DNA of 64,000 bases from Akanthomyces muscarius (lineage: Eukaryota > Ascomycota > Sordariomycetes > Hypocreales > Cordycipitaceae), in NCBI RefSeq assembly GCF_028009165.1, contig NC_079245.1:1116001-1180000 (forward strand). The letters run 5' to 3'. Position 1 is the first letter of the stretch. Each line of letters begins with the position of its first letter. The translations under genes and the position numbers were made by a program. Of this stretch, positions 14,259-25,673 are shown piece after piece. A model generated the notes under the pieces. It saw only the letters and a program-made list of their open reading frames with translations, was not told the DNA's origin and searched no databases.

Positions 14259-15812
14259 AGGCAAGACAAAAAAAGGGCCTAGAACGCGCGCGACGTGGAT
14301 GATCTGCATATATGGGAACTTGGATCGCGGAGCAAACCCTTTTCGAACAAGGTCGGTCGATACGGGGTCTGGGGCTGCGAGATTGATAGGAGCGGCTGCT
14401 GGCGAGTCGATGTCGCACGTGGGCGCGGTCTTGCGAAATTACTGGTAGACGGCGAGTTTCTAGTCCTGGGGTAGAAATTTGGAAAAAGAAAGCTTGTTTG
14501 ATCATTGCGTTCTGGGGAGGTCCCACTGTACTGGTACCGATACAAGGAGTGCAAGCAGTAGCTCGACGTGATTCTTTTGCTGATTGTCTGGCCTCTTGAT
14601 GTGATGCAGGGAAGAAGCTGAGATGGACAATGTGAAGCCAAGCCTGCGGGAGTCGCGATGCCTGGCAATAAAACTTTCAGCGGCCATTGCAGTGGCCGCG
14701 CCGACCGCGGGCTCCGGAGGGGTGCAGGGGTGTCGAGACGGCGGTGTTTGGGCGAATCATGGCCTGCACTGCCCGTAACAAATGGCTCTGTAGACGGACT
14801 GCCAGTGTCGTCGTAGGGTCAAAGTTACAGCGGCTCTTGGTGCGAAAAGCCGCCCCGCCACGTGCGCTACTGCGGTGCCTGTACGGCAGATGCCCAGTTG
14901 GGTCTCGTGGGCATTTAGAGGGATGTTCAATGACACTAGCCCTGCCTCGTACGGAGCCTGCCTTTCAGTGGGCTTTTAGTGACCTTTGGTGACTTTTTGC
15001 TGTCCTTTGTAGTGGCTTCCGTGGCTTGGTCCTGCAAACCTCTGACGGGCCAATGGGCCACTCACACTGCCTTTCCTTTCCCTTCCCGCCTTTCTGCATC
15101 TTTCCCGTTTGCCGTCTGCAATTCCCTTTTCTCCATCCTGCATGAATCCATCTCCGGGAGCAGATCTGCTATTCGATTGTTTGCTCCCTTTCTGCCCCTT
15201 TCCTGTCTTGGAATAATACCCTTTTCCCCTGCCCTAACCCGCTCTTCTAATCTGACCGCGCTGAGCCCGGACCGAACACTCCCCCCTCCCCCTCCAGTCC
15301 CATTCCGCGCCACGGCCGACTCTTTTACCGCGCCGCCATCCACACCCACCATTAGGTACTAATCCAACTTGTACCACCGCCACCAACAAACGGAAAACTT
15401 ACCTAACAAGTCTACTGGAGATTTCTCATCTTCTGCACCCACGACGATCGCCTTCTGCTTCTGCCTTTGCTCTGTTTCGATACGCATTTGATCCTTGCTA
15501 GCCTGCCCTCTCCGACGTCGGACACACCCTACCCCCAGCCCAATCGTTGCCGCGCTCACTGAGGATTTGCGACCTCGCGCGGCCAACCACGGGTTTGCAC
15601 AAACGGCCACAAAATCGTTTACGACAACCGGTACAACCTTGCGCCAGACAACTGCTTTGCTTCTACCCGAGGCAGGAGCTGCCAGGCCACACGTGAATCC
15701 CATGGTTTCTCGCGACAACCAGCCGCCAGAACCACCCTTCGCCTCGGCGAGATAGATTCAATCGCAGCTCTACCTGCTGTCCCATGGTCCGCGTGACGAT
15801 GCGCCGAAAGCC
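14259..15812. other. Intergenic and 5' leader of the cyclin gene
   Basis: 1.55 kb. From about 15000 to 15360 the plus strand is strongly pyrimidine-rich, as in many fungal promoters and leaders. Two short upstream open frames are seen: 15702..15755 (17 codons) and 15784..15819 (11 codons), the second overlapping the first ATG of the cyclin gene. Confidence 0.55.
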
Positions 15813-17009
15813 ATGCTGAGGCCGTCTCCCGTTTTGTCCCCTCCGTCAGCAAATAGCTCGCCGACTTCCTTTCGCTATGCGCCTGCGAAGTCGCCGCCTC
15901 CCCTCTCGCCCCGATCTGCTGTACCCTCTGGCCTCCCGACGACGGCTACGACAACACCAGGACGTGCAGTCGCCTCCTTGGCCTCGAATCCGCGTCTAGC
16001 AGCCTCCCCGCGAAGCCGAAACCGAGCGCGATCCCTCATCACCATGACGGTGTCCGACTCTGCTGCGTCGCCCTCTGCTGCCACACCTGCGACGGACGCC
16101 AAGATTGCCGCCAGCAAGCAGCAGCAGCTGGCCGTCGCTGCGGATGATCCTTCGGCTACCACCGGCGCCAAGCCTCAGGTCTCAGCACCTGCTCCTTCAC
16201 AGCAACCCTCATCGGATGCCACATCCAACGGCAGCGTCTTCACATCCCCCTCAAAGCGTCGCGGCGAAGAAATCGAAAAATACGCCACCTTGGCCCAGGC
16301 GGAAGCCGCCGACGACGACTCCACACAGCCCGCAAAACGCGCCCGACCAGACGATCAACCCCCAAAGGTTCTACCCATTCGCTACGAATTCTGCCCTGTC
16401 GAGGACATGGTCGAGCTCATTGCGCACATGCTCAACGAGCTCATTGCAACTAATGACGCCATTCGTACCACTAGCGGCGGTCTTACACGATTTCACTCGA
16501 GGTATGTGCAACCCGGACAGCACTCAACTATAACGTTGAGATTATGGAGCTAACCCATTTTTTCTTGTACCTGCAGGGCTGCGCCGGGAATATCAGTTCG
16601 CGACTATTTGCACCGATTGGCCAAGCACGCTACCCTAATACCACCGCTGTTGCTGTCCATGGTCTACTACATTGACCGCCTCTGCGCGCTCTACCCCGAG
16701 TTCACCATCAACACCCTCACCGTGCATCGCTTTCTCATCACCGCCGCCACCGTCGCCGCCAAGGGCCTCTCCGACTCGTTCTGGAACAACACGACCTATG
16801 CCCGTGTCGGCGGCGTGCGACTCGCGGAGCTCAAAATGCTGGAACTCGAATTCCTGTATCGCGTCGACTGGAAGATTGTGCCCAATCCAGAGGTACTAGT
16901 CGCGTACTACCGTGGGCTGATTGAGCGCACTCCAGGCTACGTCCTGGAAGGCGATGGCACCGATGACATGGAAGACGACAGCCCAGAAAATGACGACGAC
17001 GACGAGTAG
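15813..17009 (+). CDS. preg: Pho80/PREG-type cyclin
   Basis: Cyclin partner of a Pho85-class kinase. In Neurospora (PREG) and yeast (Pho80) this pair blocks the phosphate-starvation transcription factor when phosphate is plentiful. Exons 15813..16501 and 16577..17009; the intron is phase 2 (donor GTATGT, acceptor CTGCAG). The first 180 residues are low-complexity Ser/Pro/Ala. The cyclin fold starts at FCPVEDMVELIAHMLNELI and continues with LIPPLLLSMVYYIDRL, FLITAATVAAKGLSDSFWNN, YARVGGVRLAELKMLELEFL and YRVDWKIVP, all Pho80-family hallmarks. An acidic tail (DDDDE) ends it. The start is uncertain: an in-frame ATG at 16044 sits in a better context (ATCACCATGA), and the 15784..15819 upstream frame would hinder use of 15813. 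Assignment to PREG rather than another Pcl is by similarity of the cyclin box. Confidence 0.85.
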
Positions 17010-17853
17010 GAATTGCCGTCGGACTCGGATTCTTGGCTTACGTTGTAACGATATACGATCTCTATACGCATTGGACTCTGGAGAGCGGGCTTGAAGCGAC
17101 AACATACACAACAATAAAAAGAAATTGACGATATAAATGCGATTAGGAACATGGGGATAATGTCGCCATGGTGGTCCTGTTTTGGGTGTATTACTGCATA
17201 TGGCGTTGTTTCGTTTTACCTGGTTTAGGTTTTGGTTCCTGCTGGCATCGGTTGGCACCGGCAAAAGGGTGGCGTTTGATAGAAAGGGGAAACAGTTATA
17301 TCTCAATGCATTTGTTCTGACCCAGACTATGGGCCTTTTAGCCTGATATGTCCTGTTCAATTGTTTACATGTGCATTCATGACTATTGCACGCCAAAAAG
17401 CGTCGGAAGCAAAAAAGAAAAAACCGAACACACCTGTAATCATGACAAAAGACTATTCAGCAACTGGCTCAAAGTGTAAGAGAAATCGGATAACAAAGAA
17501 GTCGATTTGTACTAGTCGTATATTGTCCTCGTTCTGTGATTTGAACTGTTTTCCCTGTTTTGCTTTAGCCTCGCAAGTTTATACTTTTGCCTTAGCTTCG
17601 CTGTGCTGTCGTCGCGATTCGCTCCCTGCATCACGAAAGGAACTGATGATTGCCCTCACACGCTCTCCCGCGCTACATGGAGCCGGATATAGGAATAGGA
17701 GCTAGTAATGGTGTTTTTTGACTCGTCTACATTGTTCATCTTGCTGTTGCCATTTACTGCCATTTTGTTTTGTACATACAACTTATCCTTGTCTTACTGC
17801 CATTCACGAAGAATTGGCACCAGTGAAAGCATCTTTGCATACCATTCACATGC
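17010..17853. other. Convergent intergenic region, 0.84 kb
   Basis: 3' flanks of two convergent genes. AT-rich, with no supported gene. Confidence 0.5.
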
Positions 17854-18813
17854 TCACGTCGACTTCAACCCAGCCGCAAAATCCTCCACCGCCTCCAAAA
17901 ACGACCCCGCCGGCTCAAACCCAATCTTCAGTGCCCTGCTCACGTCGAATCCCACCGGCCAGCTCCTGAACAGCCTCGTCGTCGCCTCGTCCGCCTCCTC
18001 TCGCCTGACCAGCCGCACCGCCTCCTCGCCGCCCACGTTCTTGAGCGCCAGCAGCATCTCGCCCACGCTCACCGTGATGCCCGGCAGCAGCACCTGGCGG
18101 ATGTGCGGCTCCATGCAGTCCCGCGGCAGCGCCAGACACTTGACGAGGTTGCGCACCAGCGTCCGCGGCGAGCACACCCAGCACTGGAAGCTGTCGTCGG
18201 TCACGGGGACGGTGCTCTCCTTGCCCTGGAGCGGCTCGCGGATGATGCCGCTCATCCAGGAGCTCGCGGCCTGGGTGGGCGCCCCCGCGCGCACCGTGAT
18301 GCTCGGCAGGCGCACCGAGAATGCGGTGACGAGGCCCCGCCGGTGGTAGTCGTTGAGGAGTAGCTCGACCATGTGCTTCTGCGTGCCGTATGAGCTCTCG
18401 GGCGTGGGCGGCGTCGACTCGGACGGCAGGGCGGGCAGCGGCGCGCCGTACGTGGCGCAGGACGAGGCGTAGATGACGCGGATGCCGGCGCGGCAGGTGG
18501 CGCGCGCGGCATCGAGGAGGTGGATGGTGGAGAAGAGGTTGACGCGGTAGCCCAGATCGAGGTTGGCCTCGGCGCCGGAGGACATGATGCCGTGGAGGAT
18601 GAAGATGGCGTCGAGGTCCGCCGGGAGGAGCGCGGGGGCGAGGGGCTCGGCGGTGAGGTCAGCGGCGAGGGCGACGGCGCTGGGGTGCTGGCTGTCGCCG
18701 GGGATGGGAGGAGTGTGAAGGTCAGTGAGGATGACGGTGTGGTTTTGCGAGAGGAGGGCTTCGGCGAGGACCTGGCCGACGAAGCCGGAGGCGCCTGTAA
18801 TGAGAACCTTCAT
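17854..18813 (-). CDS. denD: D-erythronate dehydrogenase-like extended SDR
   Basis: NAD(P)-dependent epimerase/dehydratase-type enzyme of 319 residues, single exon. It most resembles D-erythronate dehydrogenase (DenD), which oxidises D-erythronate to the 2-keto acid in the route to dihydroxyacetone phosphate. The N-terminus has the Rossmann motif GASGFVG (residues 7-13) after the start MKVLIT. The active site YGTQK gives the catalytic YxxxK (about 141-145), and ASSC supplies the upstream Ser. Family-specific blocks are RLPSITVRAGAPTQAASSW, SGIIREPLQG, LPGITVSVGEML and RLFRSWPVGFD. It is cytosolic, with no signal peptide. No erythronate kinase or isomerase is nearby, so the substrate is inferred from family resemblance only. 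Confidence 0.85.
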   Translation of the reverse strand: MKVLITGASGFVGQVLAEALLSQNHTVILTDLHTPPIPGDSQHPSAVALAADLTAEPLAPALLPADLDAIFILHGIMSSGAEANLDLGYRVNLFSTIHLLDAARATCRAGIRVIYASSCATYGAPLPALPSESTPPTPESSYGTQKHMVELLLNDYHRRGLVTAFSVRLPSITVRAGAPTQAASSWMSGIIREPLQGKESTVPVTDDSFQCWVCSPRTLVRNLVKCLALPRDCMEPHIRQVLLPGITVSVGEMLLALKNVGGEEAVRLVRREEADEATTRLFRSWPVGFDVSRALKIGFEPAGSFLEAVEDFAAGLKST

Positions 18814-19295
18814 GGTAGTCGCGTGCGGGGAGGTTTCCTGTCTGAGAGGCGAGAATGAGGTGTGGTTGGATGAGTTACGGGGGCCCTGATGAGAACTAAT
18901 TAGGATGGCCGCGTGAGAAATTTGAGTATGATATGGCTGTTGTCTTTATTGTATGAAGAAGAATGAATGGTGTGAGTAGCTGAGACGGACTTGTGTCCGC
19001 ACCTGCGATGACGGACGCGGGGCTTCTGGGGAAGTGTGGCATAACCCCCACGCAGATCAAAGCTAGCAAATCGAGGCGAACAGGGTCAATCCTTGGATGG
19101 AATCAAGGCAATTCAGATGCAGTGTATTGGAAATCCGTGCCTTCAAGTGGTAATTTGACCTGTACTTCAGACAATGTCTCGAGCTTGTAATGGGGAATGC
19201 AGACTCTACTGCTCTAGTTGCCTGTTGCTGAAACGAACTGCCATGTGCAAAAAAATGTCCTAGATGTCTTCAAAGTTAGAATAGTGAACATAGCA
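18814..19295. other. Intergenic, 0.48 kb
   Basis: Upstream of the SDR gene and downstream of the FAD oxidase. No gene seen. Confidence 0.5.
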
Positions 19296-21255
19296 CTACT
19301 GCTTGAGTCGATTGTCGTTCAATGTCAAGTGTCCCGGCTGCAAATTCGCAAAGACTCGTCCCGGATCATACCGAGACTGAATCTCCAGCAACCTCGCCAG
19401 ATTTTCTGGTGCAAAGCCAGCAAACACATCCTGCCCGACAGCCGCGTAGTTGGGATATATGAACGGATGGTATAAGCCCATCTCCTTGCCCACTGCCTTG
19501 ATGCGCTCGTGGATTCTCTCCGACGCGACTCGAACGACTTCGTCGTCTTTGGCGTGCTTGTACGCCGTGGTTGTGACAAGGACTGCATACGACAACAAGA
19601 AAGGGTCAGCACATGATTCCACACACACAAAAAGAAAAGGAAAAAGCAGCATTCGACTTTTGAAAAATACATACACACAAAAGGGCCGTCTTCTGGCTTG
19701 AGGCCAAATGCATTGCCGCCGTTCCTCTGCGACAGGGCAATCTCATGCTTAGTCAAGAGCTGCACGTTCGTGCTCTGCAGCGCGTCCGGGACCGCATACC
19801 GCATCGGCGCGCTCTCCTGCAGGAAAATCTCTCCAAATTGCGCAATCAGCGCCGGGTCGGCCTTGAACGTGGTCGTCCGCCAGTGCTGTCGCTGATCCAT
19901 GGGGTTCATCTCGGTGACCTCGAGCGTCAGGTCCGACAGCGTGCGCAGGCGCCTCGTCGTGTATAGATGCGGCACGCCGGTCAGCGGCTGCAGCGCAGCC
20001 GGTTCCTCTGTGTTTTGGCTGTAGACGTACGTGCTGCCGGCGACATAGGTGCGGAGGTCAGGCAGATAGCTGAAGAAGAGGTACGCGGCGGCGGCCGCAT
20101 CCATCTGCTGTTCGTGCGCGAGCGAGGCGAATCCGCTGGCGAGATTGTCGAGGGTCGTGCCATATCCGAAGAGATCGAGACCGCGGTGCAGTAGCCGGAT
20201 AAGGGCGAAAACGGCAGCACGGAAAGACCATTCTCGGCGGTCTTGGATCGCGAGGCGTTTGCGGGTGGCTCCCATCCCAGCCAGAACATTGACGTCGGAG
20301 CCACCCCAAAACGTCTTGTTCAGAGCTAGTGCTTCAAAATCGAAGCGAGTGACGATTCCAAAGCTGCTCCCGCCGCCGCGGAGCGCAAAGTAGAGGTCTG
20401 GGTTATTTTCCGGGTTTGCGTTGGTGACTGTACCGTTGGGGAGAACCACCTGTGCCCGGCGGCCAAAGTTAGCAGCCAGATGTTAAACTCGGGACGGGTA
20501 ATCTACTTGCCTCGAAATTGCGCACATTGTCAACAGCCCATCCGTACTGCCGCGATAGGAACGATATGCCGCCGCCGAGCGTGAAGCCGCCGACGCCGAC
20601 GGAGTCGACGCGGCCGCCGGCCACGACCAGCCCGCGCGGTTCGAGCCGTTGATACACGCTGCCCCAGAGATTGCCCGGCCCAATCGCCACGGTCGCATTG
20701 TCGTCCGAGACGTCGACCTGATCCAGAGAGCGCAGGTCAATCACCAACCCCCCCTGCTGGGCGTTTGTGCCCGGAGCGTTGCTGTGGCCGCCGCTCTTGA
20801 TGGCAAACGGGCAACGGTGCTTGGTCACGGCCTGGACGACGGCCGACACACCCGCGGCAGTCCGCGGCTCCGCGACGCACAGAGGCACGAGCTCCCGCTG
20901 CTGCACGGCGTAGAAGCTGGTTGTGAAGCTGTCTGGGATGGCGCCGTGCTGGTACACTTGGAGGTCATCGCCCGGGGAGCCAGCGAGCGATTCGCACTGC
21001 GCCGGGAGGTCAGCAATTTATAGAAATAGATATGCAACGGCTCGTGTAGCATGAATTGAGCTCGGCTTCACATACAACGAAATGGCAACCATTTCCGTCA
21101 GTTCCGTTGTCGGACACGACTAGGGGAAGTTGCTGCTGGGAGATGTCGGCTGCATAGCGTTCGTATTCTGGCTCGCCGCGCACCGCGGCGGCGACGGCGA
21201 CCACCACCAGCCACTGCATCCGTGTCGAAAAATCCAGCATTTTCGTTTTGGACAA
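19296..21255 (-). CDS. Secreted FAD-linked oxidase (PCMH/BBE type)
   Basis: Berberine-bridge-like flavoenzyme, about 575 residues; such enzymes oxidise alcohols, sugars or secondary metabolites outside the cell or in the secretory path. Exons 21076..21255, 20511..20996, 19675..20449 and 19296..19582. The second intron (20450..20510) appears to be GC-AG: TTCGAG is followed by GCAAGT, and the join gives RNFEVVLPNGTV as the family requires. The other donors are GTATGT. SGGHSN (exon 2) carries the His that binds FAD through the 8-alpha carbon. The second, Cys-linked site of bicovalent members is missing (GRVDSVGVGGF), so a single covalent bond is expected. GGGISFLSRQYGWAVDN and ALRGGGSSFGIVTRFD are PCMH blocks; the C-terminal BBE part ends near YDPGRVFANLQPG. 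The signal peptide is best from an internal Met (MQWLVVVAVAAAV, 21219). Substrate unknown. Confidence 0.85.
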
Positions 21256-22102
21256 CGGGATCCGACTTGGCAGCTATCAAAAATGATCGGTTGAAAAGGA
21301 CTGGATTCTTAGCTCGCCTTATTAAGTGGCGACTACAGCGCCCGCAACCCTGTAAGGAAAAGTGTCGACCGTGCTCGCAGTGGGCTCAGAGACTTCAAAG
21401 TCGAGGTACGGCCGCCATATAACAACGGCGCATCCGGCTTAACTCAGTAGCGACAAGAAGTAAAAAAAGGCTGTTTAACTAATTTGCCGTGGCTTTCAAC
21501 TCTCAACACAGTAGCATGAACGAACGGAGTTGACTGGATATATTCGAGCACTGTTGATGAGCGGCATAGCGGCGATCCCTGGTCATCAGGCTGGACTGGC
21601 GTTTTGGAAATTTGCCGCTTTATTAGGTCGCGCACTAAGAAAAGGTTACTCCGATAGGCAATTCTGTCCGCTACATGTCCTCAAAGCCAAGCAACTGTAG
21701 CCATGTACCACCTCATGTACGTGTAAAGCAAATACCGCGGCGAAAAAAAGCATGTGCAGCGTCTACGTAGCGTTGGCAAGTCTGGCGTGGTACTTCATTG
21801 ACTTCTATACTACTTCGCACGAGGAATATAATCCGTCACATATATGACCTGCAACGCTACAGGCGACTGATTTTTTGTTGAGTCTGTAGCGGGCAATGCC
21901 AATTCCAAACGACTTATACAAAAGCGCTGGATGGAGACTTGCGATCTGCCTCCTATACTGCTCAAACTGGCAATGACAGTTAATGCAGAAACAGGCTTCC
22001 ATCAGTCTTGTGAAATTAAGGTCTTGTGCTCGATACTAGACTACAATTGAGGCGACCTCGCTCTGAGATTCTCGATCTCCAAAGCTTTCTATCTAACTCA
22101 GT
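21256..22102. other. Intergenic, 0.85 kb
   Basis: Promoter of the FAD oxidase (minus) and 3' flank of the amidohydrolase. No supported gene. Confidence 0.5.
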
Positions 22103-23524
22103 CTATTGACGGTAGACTCCCTGGAAATTAGGCTTTTTAAACAACTTGCCACCTTTCCAGACATGAGTCACATTCTCCGGATTTGCGAGCACCTTGATAT
22201 CGTGCAGAGGGTTGCAACGGACGGCGATGAAATCAGCATCGTAGCCCGCCTTGAGCTGCCCGCTCTTGGGCGCCAGCCCGCCCAGCGTCTCGGGCGGTAT
22301 CGCCGTGGCGCTCTCGATGGCCTGCAGCGGCGTCATGCCCAGCTCGACCGCGTACGTCAGCTCGTGGCCGTTGTTACCGTGCGACATGAGCGACTTGCGG
22401 TCGCTGCTCGTCATATCAGTGCCGAGCGCAATCTTGACGCCTTTTTTCATCGCCAGCCGGTACGACTTGTTGGCCTCCTTGCCGACGCGGATCAGCTTGA
22501 CGCGGGATGGCTCCGGGACCGTGTCGAGGAACTCGGGCCGCGACAGCGTGCGTACAATGTGCTGCGTGCCCACAAAGATGGCGTCCCGCGCGAGCATCGC
22601 GTCCGCCACCTCCTCGTCCAGGTACATGCCGTGCTCGATGGACCGCACGCCGGCGCGCAGCGCGGCCATGATGCCGGCCTTGCCGATGGCGTGCGCGGCG
22701 ACGGCCCGCCGGCTGCGCGCCGCCTCCTGCACCATGGCCGCGAGCTCCTCGTCGGAGAACTGCCGGTCCTCGGGGTCGTCGTTGAGGCTGAGCACGCCGC
22801 CGCTCGAGCACACCTTGATGACGCGTGCGCCGCGGCGCACCATCTGCCGGACCGTCTGGACGCAGTTGTCGGCGCCATCGCAGACGGCGAGCGGCGCGGG
22901 GCCGCAGCACTGCGCCGTCTTGACAACGTAGGACGGCGAGGACTGCAGGTCGCCGTGGCCGCCAGTGATGGAAATGGCCGCGATCGACGAGTAGATGTTG
23001 GGTCCTGCGATGGTGCCGTCACGCACGGCAGGCCATATATCGCCGGCGTAGCCACCTAGTTCGCGGACGGTCGTGTAGCCCGCGAGGAGGGTGGCCTCGA
23101 GGTCATGAGCCGTGAGCGCGCCAGCTAGGGCTGCCTGGCCGGTAGGGATGCCAAAGGCAGACTCCATGTCGTTGAGGCCGCCGATGCCGAAGAAATGAAC
23201 ATGGCAGTCCCAGAGGCCGGGGAGAAGAACGGGCACCCGGGTCTGCGAGACATGGCGATACGCCGAGGGCAGGTCTTCGCCGGAGCCGACCCATTCGATT
23301 ACACCAGACTTGACGGCTATCGCGCCGTTGGTGAGCGGCTCCCCGCGGCCAGGTATCAGCAGCGAAGCAACAATGACGAAAGCATTGTCGCCGTCAGAAG
23401 CCGGCTTGCTGTATGAAGTGATGGTGTCACAGTTGCGCGACGCAACAGAATTGTGGCTGGGCAGTCTCATGGCGCTTATCGTTCCTGGTCGTATTCGGGC
23501 TGATTGGTTTGAGCCGGCTGACAA
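22103..23524 (-). CDS. Metal-dependent amidohydrolase, ochratoxinase-like
   Basis: Amidohydrolase-superfamily enzyme of 473 residues, single exon. It closely resembles the imidazolonepropionase/prolidase-like group that includes Aspergillus ochratoxinase, an amidase that splits ochratoxin A. In order: LLPGLWDCHVHFFG gives the HxH metal ligands; ISITGGHGD is a group motif; RVIKVCSSGGVLS supplies the Lys expected to be carboxylated; VAAHAIGKAGIMAA gives the third metal His; RSIEHGMYLDEE the fourth; IALGTD the catalytic Asp; and THVWKGGKLFKKP is the typical end. All metal ligands are present, so it should be active. No clear signal peptide: the first 45 residues are polar, and a later Met (near MRLPSHN) may be the true start. 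The natural substrate cannot be told from sequence; peptide or aryl-amide hydrolysis is inferred. Confidence 0.85.
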   Translation of the reverse strand: MSAGSNQSARIRPGTISAMRLPSHNSVASRNCDTITSYSKPASDGDNAFVIVASLLIPGRGEPLTNGAIAVKSGVIEWVGSGEDLPSAYRHVSQTRVPVLLPGLWDCHVHFFGIGGLNDMESAFGIPTGQAALAGALTAHDLEATLLAGYTTVRELGGYAGDIWPAVRDGTIAGPNIYSSIAAISITGGHGDLQSSPSYVVKTAQCCGPAPLAVCDGADNCVQTVRQMVRRGARVIKVCSSGGVLSLNDDPEDRQFSDEELAAMVQEAARSRRAVAAHAIGKAGIMAALRAGVRSIEHGMYLDEEVADAMLARDAIFVGTQHIVRTLSRPEFLDTVPEPSRVKLIRVGKEANKSYRLAMKKGVKIALGTDMTSSDRKSLMSHGNNGHELTYAVELGMTPLQAIESATAIPPETLGGLAPKSGQLKAGYDADFIAVRCNPLHDIKVLANPENVTHVWKGGKLFKKPNFQGVYRQ

Positions 23525-24275
23525 TGTCTATACTTTGGCGTCGCTGAGAATTCGTCGCTAAGCTGAGTTTAGTGGCAGCGGGGTGAATGGAGATGGCCGG
23601 GCTGAATTGATCAAGACTGTAGAATTGACGAGTGCGGGGAGACACCAGCCTTTATTCAAGCCATGCGGCAAGACGGACCCTGTACCCGTTTCTGGATCTA
23701 GATCAGAGCAGATCTAGTGGCCAAGTACCGGCTTCAGTAGAACCAAATATAACCTTTACATTTGAATCTGCAGAAAGCATCTCATCATGGCCATTTACTT
23801 ATTTGGCACCAACTACGACCGCTGAGACTTGCCAAAAATCACGATTTGTTGATTAGATGGTCTCTGCATGCACCATATCGCGCTAGGCCAAACTACGAAA
23901 ACGATTGGCTTATGCCAAGATACCCACGGTCTTAGCGACATCTTCCCGTCAATGTTCTCAGACTATGTTGATTAGGCTGGCATTTAGATTGGTGGAATGG
24001 CACAATTCCGGAGCGTACCCAACCACTTCCTTCCCCGCAAGCCCGCATGGCCATTATTGCTGTGCTTCAACATGTCGATTTGCTTCGCCAGCTTTTGAAG
24101 GTATTAAGATTATAGCGTAGGACTAATGGAAACTACTTTATTACTTTAGTAGATTCGTGAAACTGCATACAGCATGACGAGTATATAAGTACGCAAACCC
24201 CTCTGTCCAGACCCCTGCCCTTCTCAGAAAACAATACTAATTCTTTGTTTTTTAGTCTTTTGGTTGAAAGATAAA
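23525..24275. other. Divergent promoter region, 0.75 kb
   Basis: Lies between the amidohydrolase and glucuronan lyase starts. A TATATAA element at 24182-24188 serves the lyase. No other feature. Confidence 0.5.
24182..24188 (+). promoter_or_regulatory. TATA box of the glucuronan lyase gene
   Basis: TATATAA, 88 bp upstream of the lyase ATG at 24276. Confidence 0.6.
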
Positions 24276-24956
24276 ATGATTGCAATCAAGTCCCTCCTCG
24301 TACCCGTGCTAGCCCTTACCAGCGGTGCCGTCGCCGAGCGCCTGTTCTACAACTCGGGCACGCTCCGAGGATGGGATTATGTGCGCCACGAGCACAAGGG
24401 CACCGTCGACGAGGTGACCAACATCTTGTACAAGTCGGGCACGGCACTCAAGATGACGCAAACATACGACGCAAACTACCACGATCGCTACCACTCCGAA
24501 GTGGACTATGATGACGGCTACGCACGCGGCGACGAGCGTTTCTACGGCTTCATGTTCCGCGTGTCGGAGAACTGGGAGTTTGTAAGCCAGAACCTCAACA
24601 TTGCCCAGTTCATCGCGCACCGTCCCGGCAGCGACAACTGCGGTGATCTCGAAATGCCCTCGACCATGCTCTGGATCGCGGACCACCAGCTGCACAGCCG
24701 CCTGGTCCAGGGCCCGTACATTGGCGGCAACTGCCACCGCAACTTTGTCGACCTCCCGAACCTCGGCGAGATCAAGCCCGGCCAGTGGCACAAGGTCATC
24801 ATGCAGGCCAAGTGGGAGGATAGCGGCTCTGGCTACTTTAAGCTTTGGTTTGATGGAAAAAAGGCGGTCGAAAAGTACAATCTTGCTACCACCGTCTCTG
24901 GTGACTGGAAGTTTCAGTTCCGCGGTATGTTATGCGATGGGCTTTCTCGATGGAGT

Positions 24957-24989
<33 letters not shown>

Positions 24990-25146
24990 TTCGATTAGAT
25001 TTGCTAACGAGACGCTAGTGGGTGGTTACATGAACTCGTGGCACGATTCGGGTCACATGGAAGGCAATCAGCCTTTCCGCCAGCTCTGGTATGACGAGGT
25101 CTCCGTGGGCACGACTTACAAAGACGTCGACCCGGACCAGAACTAA
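24276..25146 (+). CDS. Glucuronan lyase, polysaccharide lyase family 20
   Basis: Secreted endo-lyase of the PL20 family, known from Trichoderma, which cleaves beta-1,4-linked polyglucuronic acid by beta-elimination. Exons 24276..24924 and 25019..25146; the phase-1 intron (donor GTATGT, acceptor GCTAG) joins FQFR to VGGYMNSWHDSGHM. About 258 residues, the usual size. Signal peptide MIAIKSLLVPVLALTSGAVA is followed by the mature start ERLFYNSG. Family blocks: DERFYGFMFRVSENWEF, NLNIAQFIAHRPG, QGPYIGGNCHRNFVDLPNL, KPGQWHKVIMQAKW and FKLWFDGKK. The beta-jelly-roll sequence appears complete, so an active enzyme is expected. The intron contains a CTTT microsatellite. It may act on glucuronan in fungal or algal walls; the GH79 gene about 29 kb away also targets glucuronic acid. 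Confidence 0.9.
24956..24990. repeat. CTTT microsatellite in the lyase intron
   Basis: About eight TTTC/CTTT units inside the 94-nt intron 24925..25018. Length variation here would not touch the coding sequence. Confidence 0.8.
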
Positions 25147-25673
25147 ACGCCGCACGGTGCATGCCAAAGAGCACCTATGATCTTCTGCCGTGAGACTACC
25201 CTGCTAAGATTTTACATAGTCATCACTACGATTGTATTCAATGTTGACAAAGTGCGTTGCGAACAAATCTCCAGACTGACCGCCATCATGACTCGGTGGA
25301 TGTGGCGCGTGGACGCGTCTCGACAAAGCCTACTCGGCCAAGAGCTTCGATTCATGCGGTGGAGTATATATCAGAATCTACAGCGGCGCCTTGGCAAAGC
25401 TTGCCTCGCAAAGAACCTAGCTGCGTGCCATGGCAATGCGTCTGAATATAAGGCGGCGCCTCAACAGAGATATATTAACCACTATCTCAGTACGTGTTGT
25501 GTTATAAATATCAGAATGTAAAATGCAACACTTTCTTCAACTGGCCTGATAGCTTTTGCAACGTTCCCTTTCACTTTGCTCTTGCGTGTCAAAACCTCAA
25601 GCAATCGCTCCTTCCGAGCTGGCTGAGATCGAACATCAACCTCAAGAAACTTTTACGAATTTTGTTTTTCTAC
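25147..25673. other. Intergenic, 0.53 kb
   Basis: Between the lyase stop and the repeat block that starts the F-box gene. No gene seen. Confidence 0.45.
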
